NCBI GenBank assembly: GCA_002633005.1
Contig: NMRA01000120.1
Coordinates: 315,056-379,055, forward strand
Length of the DNA stretch: 64,000 bases
Origin: Phoronis australis
Taxonomy: Eukaryota > Phoronida > Phoronidae
Direction of reading: 5' to 3'
Below the pieces are notes generated by a model. The model was given only the letters and a program-made list of their open reading frames with translations, was not told where the DNA came from and made no database searches. This document shows positions 59,568 to 64,000 of this stretch, in pieces. The translations under genes were made by a program, and so were the position numbers. How positions within the stretch are numbered: the first letter of the stretch is position 1; each line of letters starts with the position of its first letter.

Positions 59568-59700
59568 CCCAAAGCGGTTAAGAATTCAACATTGGTGGAT
59601 AAACAACGGCCAAATGTAGCTTTGAGGTATTTAACTACTGCCTCAAAGCTACATTTGGCCGCTGTTTGTCAGCCAATGTTGAATTCTTAACCGCATTGGG
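59568..59700. mobile_element. Foldback element with 60-bp arms
   Basis: Arms 59568-59627 and 59641-59700 are about 90% complementary and flank a 13-nt loop. Each arm starts CCCAAAGCGG or CCCAATGCGG, then TTAAGAATTCAACATTGG. The transcript of either strand would form a near-perfect 60-bp stem. No target duplication is recognised outside; TTAA occurs symmetrically inside both arms. Confidence 0.85.
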
Positions 59701-60354
59701 ATTTAAAGTAATTACCACGCTCATCCGATCATGAATTGTTGCCTACTGAGCCCGGCGGCAACTCAAATCACGTCTTGAAGGTTGACATAAACTCTGAAGC
59801 GTTTTCTTGAGGGATGATTTCGATGTTTTTGTTGGCGACGGAAAAACAATTCTATTGCGGTAATCATGTTATGAGATACACTACCGTTTTTAATCAGATA
59901 AACAGGACGAAATGCGGCTTTATTTTGCGTTGCAGAGAAAGGTTGACCATCCCTGCTACATTGGACTACAGGTCGCATCGAGTGTTGCTGCGGTAGTGCG
60001 TATTGACGCACGCAGACAGTATACCGCCTTTTCAAGTTTTTGCTGCTAAGTGCTACTGGTTGTTTAAACTGGCGGGCAGAGCGCTTTTCGCACCTAATTG
60101 AAAAAGGTGGACAACGTTGACAAATAGAGTTTACGGATTATTTCATAATCACTATACCAGTGTCAGTAATCGTTCCCAGTTTCTCTCGCGTATCATTCTT
60201 GGAACGAAAGTATAGTGCCCTTACATTGGTAAAGTGAGCGGTAGAGAATACCGCCAAATACGAATATACACATGTGCGCCACCTCGCAGTGTCTGATCAA
60301 AAATGAGTTCACACTTGCACACTTAGAAATTAATCGACTATATTCGCACATCAC

Positions 60355-60427
60355 GGGCGGAGCACCATAGTGGGCGGGGAGAGTTGTGGGGGCTATAGTC
60401 CCCACTTGTTTCAGCGCTCCGCCACCC
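60355..60427. mobile_element. Small palindromic MITE, copy 3
   Basis: GGGCGGAGCACCATAG at the left, GCTCCGCCACCC at the right, with GGGGGCTATAGTCCCCAC in the centre. The most diverged of the three copies (others at 5022 and 12416). Confidence 0.7.
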
Positions 60428-60496
60428 ACTATGATGCGACCCAGTTTAGTGGTGAGAAACGGAACTTATGGAGCATTTTATTGGCCGTATGACTGC

Positions 60497-60575
60497 CTCG
60501 CTGGTCTCCAACGTGCGTAACCAGTACGCGCTAGCTGGCTACTGACCACCTAGCGGCACGCAGGGAACCAGCGTG
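60497..60575. mobile_element. 79-bp miniature of the 9-bp-TSD family
   Basis: Flanked by perfect 9-bp direct repeats TATGACTGC (60488-60496 and 60576-60584). The right end read inward is CACGCTGGTTCCCTGCGTG then CCGCTAGG; the left is CTCGCTGGTCTCC. Only terminal repeats remain. It gives independent support for the 9-bp target duplication. Confidence 0.8.
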
Positions 60576-60584
60576 TATGACTGC

Positions 60585-61305
60585 TTCACTGAGATACTCC
60601 GCCTCGTTCTGGTTGAAAGAATTAATGTTGCATGAGACTATAAGTTGAAAACGTTTTCAAACTCAGAATCAATATTTGCAACGTTGGTAAGTTAGTGTGT
60701 TCGTTGCGATTTACAAGTTCAGAAGGAACATATTTGTTGGTCGCCGCCCTTTCCGGAGCCGTCCATTTTTTGAAAATTCCACGAGAGGTCAAAAGATAAA
60801 TAAATGTAAAATTTTATATCGAATTTATTTACCTTGTTTGAGAAGGTATGCGCTGTAGATTCTAGTTGCTTTCCTCTGATTGGTATGGTTTTCGTGAATT
60901 GCAGCTTTCCATGTTCCATGCAACACGTTATAACTGGTAAGTGGCTATAATTCCGTCTTCGGACACTTACCGTCATGAAATTGGTCTCGCATTATTCTGG
61001 GTATGAGATGTGATATCTAGACTTGAAAACAACTGACACTTCGCTATTGCTTGAGACCTTCTCTACAAGTTAATTGTTTTGTCATAAGTGGTCGTTCGGC
61101 ACTCTCAGCTGAGCCGCGAGCCAAGCATCGTCTCGAGCCATGGCGAATTGCCAGTATCTATGCAAGACAATTTGAGTTAAGAAAAGAGGTCTAAATCAGA
61201 AGTTATTTTTTTCGACCGAATGTGGGTTTTACTCACATAGCCATTGATTTCATATGCTGTATTTGGCCCTCCACAGGCTCAAAACTGAACTACGAACATC
61301 GAGTT
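60585..61305. other. Non-coding stretch, no gene seen
   Basis: Nothing recognised. Confidence 0.35.
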
Positions 61306-61604
61306 CACTGGCAGATTTGGGGGGGGGGGGGAGGGGCGGGCAAGGGGACCATGGCCCCCCTAAAATTCTACCAGATACCATTTGGCAGTTCGGGTGCTAA
61401 TTGGTGACTAGCATATAGGCGCATCCAGGCCTGTATAGGCCCTGAACAAACCCCGTTTACCGTTTTCTTTTAGGCAAACGGTCCGCAAACCCAAAAGTTC
61501 GAGACCCTGCATGCCTACAGTTTAGGCTGGGCGCGCGCGTCAGCCGACATTTTGCTTATTACTGTGTCCAGGCCCCCTAACTCAAAACCCTGGATCCGCC
61601 CCTG
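61306..61604. mobile_element. hAT-like MITE (about 299 bp)
   Basis: Left end CACTGGCAGATTTGGGG with a long G run; right end ...CCCTGGATCCGCCCCTG. The ends match 38812-38950 in inverted orientation, including CAAAACCCTGGATCC and GCCATTTGG-type blocks. Identical GAGTT flanks on both sides (61301-61305, 61605-61609) could be part of a target duplication, though five bases may be chance. Confidence 0.5.
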
Positions 61605-64000
61605 GAGTTAGCCAGGGTCTCTGGTTAATTCTCATAAACTCCGAGTCTCAGTGGTTATAGTTCTGCACTTAAACTAAACGCATATATGGTTGTGACACCC
61701 AAACGCGGTTAAGAAATATCGAGATCCATTTTATGAGGATAACAGGCCTAACTCGGATTTTGTTTTGTAGCCAACTAAACCGACAGCGCGAAATCAGCTT
61801 TGATGCCCATATTAGGAGCTCAAGCCAGTGCCGCCATGAAGGCGGCGTCTACTCCGTATTTCTGGCATACGAAAAATTATTAATCCACGTCTAACGTGCA
61901 CGCTCGAGTGTGGTGATAGGTTGTTGGTCCTCTGCCAGTGGTGCCCTTAGCAAGTGACGTCACGACTCCGTCCTTCAGTCGGTAACTCAGTTTCCATTCA
62001 TTACTTGTTTGTATAGTCTATGCTATTTTCTCGTGTAAAAATGGAGACATGTTTGAAGTGCAAACTAACTTCTTGTACGCCTGATTTCAAAAACACATAA
62101 AACATGACCAGAATCCGCCTAATTGATGTCGACGATGGTTTACAAATTTGTAGACTCTGTATAGATCAATAAATGTTTCTTTTCCCTGTATAGTTAAATG
62201 TAATGAAATGGACTCATATCTACTTATTCGACACACAATTCTGCTATTGTTCTCAGTCTCAACTCAAAGTTGTTGCCGTCAACACCTATCCCGTACTGCC
62301 CGTTCTCCGAGAGTCGGGTCATCATATTGCTAGCATAAGCATTCTATAAATTTGGTACCCCGGGGGGGTAAGCCTAATAACCGCGGCTACTCATATGTTG
62401 TGCATTAATGGAGTGATCGAGGTGTGTTTTTGTGAATCGCAGGATTTATTGCTTTTCATAAAACACAATGTACTGGATGGTACAAGTGTACGTTTGGGGA
62501 TAGCCATAATGCACTTAGAAGTCTCCGGGTCTGTAGTTAGTGTGACGACGCTTTCGCTTTTGATCACATTTGCTCGAAGGCAACTAACCGATTTATCTCC
62601 CTTGTTTATTTCCTTATGAGGTCACTCGAGGTGAGGAGATCGAGAGGATTTGTGGAGTCAGGCGAGTTGTTTCGGATGTCATTGCTTTTGGATTTTACGT
62701 TTAGTTTTTGACAAGGTATGTGTATTTGTACATGTTGTAGACGCACTGCGTGGTTACATTTGAAATTCAGCAATCACTCACAGACAGTGAACATGATACG
62801 TCGGTCGGGGGATTACATGTCGATCGCTGTTTTGCTTCAGAAGCGTCGCCGTTTCGCCCTGTTTTCTGCAAGGCTGAGTATAGGCTACTGTGGGTCTTTA
62901 GGCTGATTGATGCTCCGATCAGTCATATGTCACCTGCGTTCTGAACTGACAGTTGGTCCATCAAGTATGCTTAGCATGGTGTCCCTGCTGTGTATTTGCT
63001 AACCGATCACCCGCGCTGGTGATAACTTTTGACATCAAAAACCATACTTCAGAAAGCCCAAAACGTTCAGACTTACATGTCAAAAATTTTTGTACGTTTT
63101 GATGTTCTTTGATCTAATGATCATGAAATTAAACAAAGTTCAGTCCTATTACCAATGACATTTACTTTGCCACATGTCAAAAATCGTCCATAGACAGCCA
63201 ATGATTGAAAGATCAGCTTAAACAGAGCTTGAATTTTTTTCCTGATTCTGGGAAATGGACTTAATTCGGAAGAAATTTCCTGTATGAGGGAAAATACTTG
63301 TTGATTGTGCTAGTAGGCCACAAACCAAATCAAATTCCCTTAGGTATTTATAGAAGTGTAAATAGTCATATATAGGTTATATTTTGCTTCTTTTTACCTT
63401 TCGTCGTCTGCCAACGTGTGCTCATAGAGTTGGCAAAAGCCGAAAATGAGATGCCAGAAACGATAAACTGGTACACCCAAGATTGCCTGAAGGGCCATGT
63501 TGTGCCCAATATCTCGCGCAGGTACACCTCTTAAGGCAAAAGCGGACAAACAGCATACGTTACCTGTGCATGACTCATGAACCGGCGCTTCCAATTTTTT
63601 GCTGCACGAATCCGACTTCCGTCTGTATAGTTCCCTGTATTATTTTCACTCTATACTCATATGTACATGCTGACTTACCGACAGCCTGGGATTTTTGCAA
63701 TACCAGGTTGCCAAACAATATCTAAAGTCACATGTAGACCCCTGTGCTGCGGAGAACCTTAGCCATTGTGCCCTCCAAGACTTGTTAGAGCTAACATCCT
63801 TCTGACACATTTGTGGTTTCAGCTGTGGAAAATAGTGGCTGTGCAGTTGTCAGTTTTGTCTTCTTCAGTTTTGCCATAATCAATTATAGTTGTCGTTTCC
63901 AAGCTATGGTTACATCTGGCCAATTTAGCACACAATATGGTAGACTGGTGAAATGCTATTTTCTCATTATTTCATAAATGACACTTAGTTCTAAAATAGT
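61605..64000. other. Right end of window, no gene seen
   Basis: No recognisable protein, RNA or mobile element. A minus-strand frame at 63394-63594 with a GT donor-like end could be an exon of a gene beyond the window, but nothing supports this strongly. Confidence 0.35.

Noticed and set aside
63394-63594. Minus-strand frame ending at a GT donor-like site, considered as an exon
   Set aside because: No family similarity and no acceptor that clearly fits; too short to judge.
1-64000. CRISPR arrays, operons, riboswitches and bacterial-type promoters
   Set aside because: The window is animal nuclear DNA; no direct-repeat/spacer array or bacterial gene organisation is present.

Overview
This is a gene-poor, repeat-rich stretch of animal nuclear DNA. 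It is AT-rich overall, has short N gaps, and is dense with degenerate transposable elements. The transposon set (a THAP-encoding element with TTAA target sites, a BEL/Pao gag, two non-LTR reverse transcriptase relics, hAT-like and foldback MITEs, tRNA-derived SINE heads) together with an intronless beta-octopamine-type receptor suggests a marine invertebrate. A non-vertebrate deuterostome such as a hemichordate is favoured, but that placement is inference; no rRNA, mitochondrial or species-diagnostic sequence is present.

The only convincing intact host gene is at the left end. It is a class A aminergic GPCR on the minus strand (694-2145), most like beta-adrenergic-like octopamine receptors. 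All seven transmembrane segments and the aminergic signature residues are in one exon. No other reading frame in the window reads as an intact host protein. Reading frames of 100-150 codons are about what chance gives in 64 kb at this base composition.

Layout. 2.2-12.4 kb: non-coding sequence with a small palindromic MITE, a diverged ~67-bp tandem array, members of two unnamed dispersed repeat families, and a 490-bp near-identical tandem duplication joined by a single N (probably an assembly artefact). 12.4-13.5 kb: a second palindromic MITE and a ~1-kb hAT-like element holding a tRNA-like sequence. 15-23 kb: a (CT)30 run, otherwise featureless. 23.4-25.5 kb: a nest of three elements (a foldback element, a 577-bp MITE with 9-bp target duplication, and an internally deleted BEL/Pao retrotransposon). 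28.3-30.8 kb: a 1.37-kb Kolobok-like transposon with 161-bp inverted repeats, a frameshifted THAP gene and an opposing acidic ORF, beside a non-LTR reverse transcriptase relic. 31-44 kb: mostly featureless. 44.8-45.3 kb: the 3' end of a second non-LTR element. 50.4-52.5 kb: a second THAP/TTAA fragment, short GTGAACC-type repeats and a tRNA-derived SINE head. 54-57 kb: two more relics of the 9-bp-TSD family flanking a perfect 46-copy, 16-bp minisatellite. 58.5-61.6 kb: a cluster of five small inverted-repeat elements.

Apart from the receptor, the genes here do not form a functional unit. What is visible is several transposon families and their non-autonomous derivatives, with structure good enough (target duplications, matched termini, conserved start codons of lost transposases) to define at least three families that I cannot assign to a named family from sequence alone.
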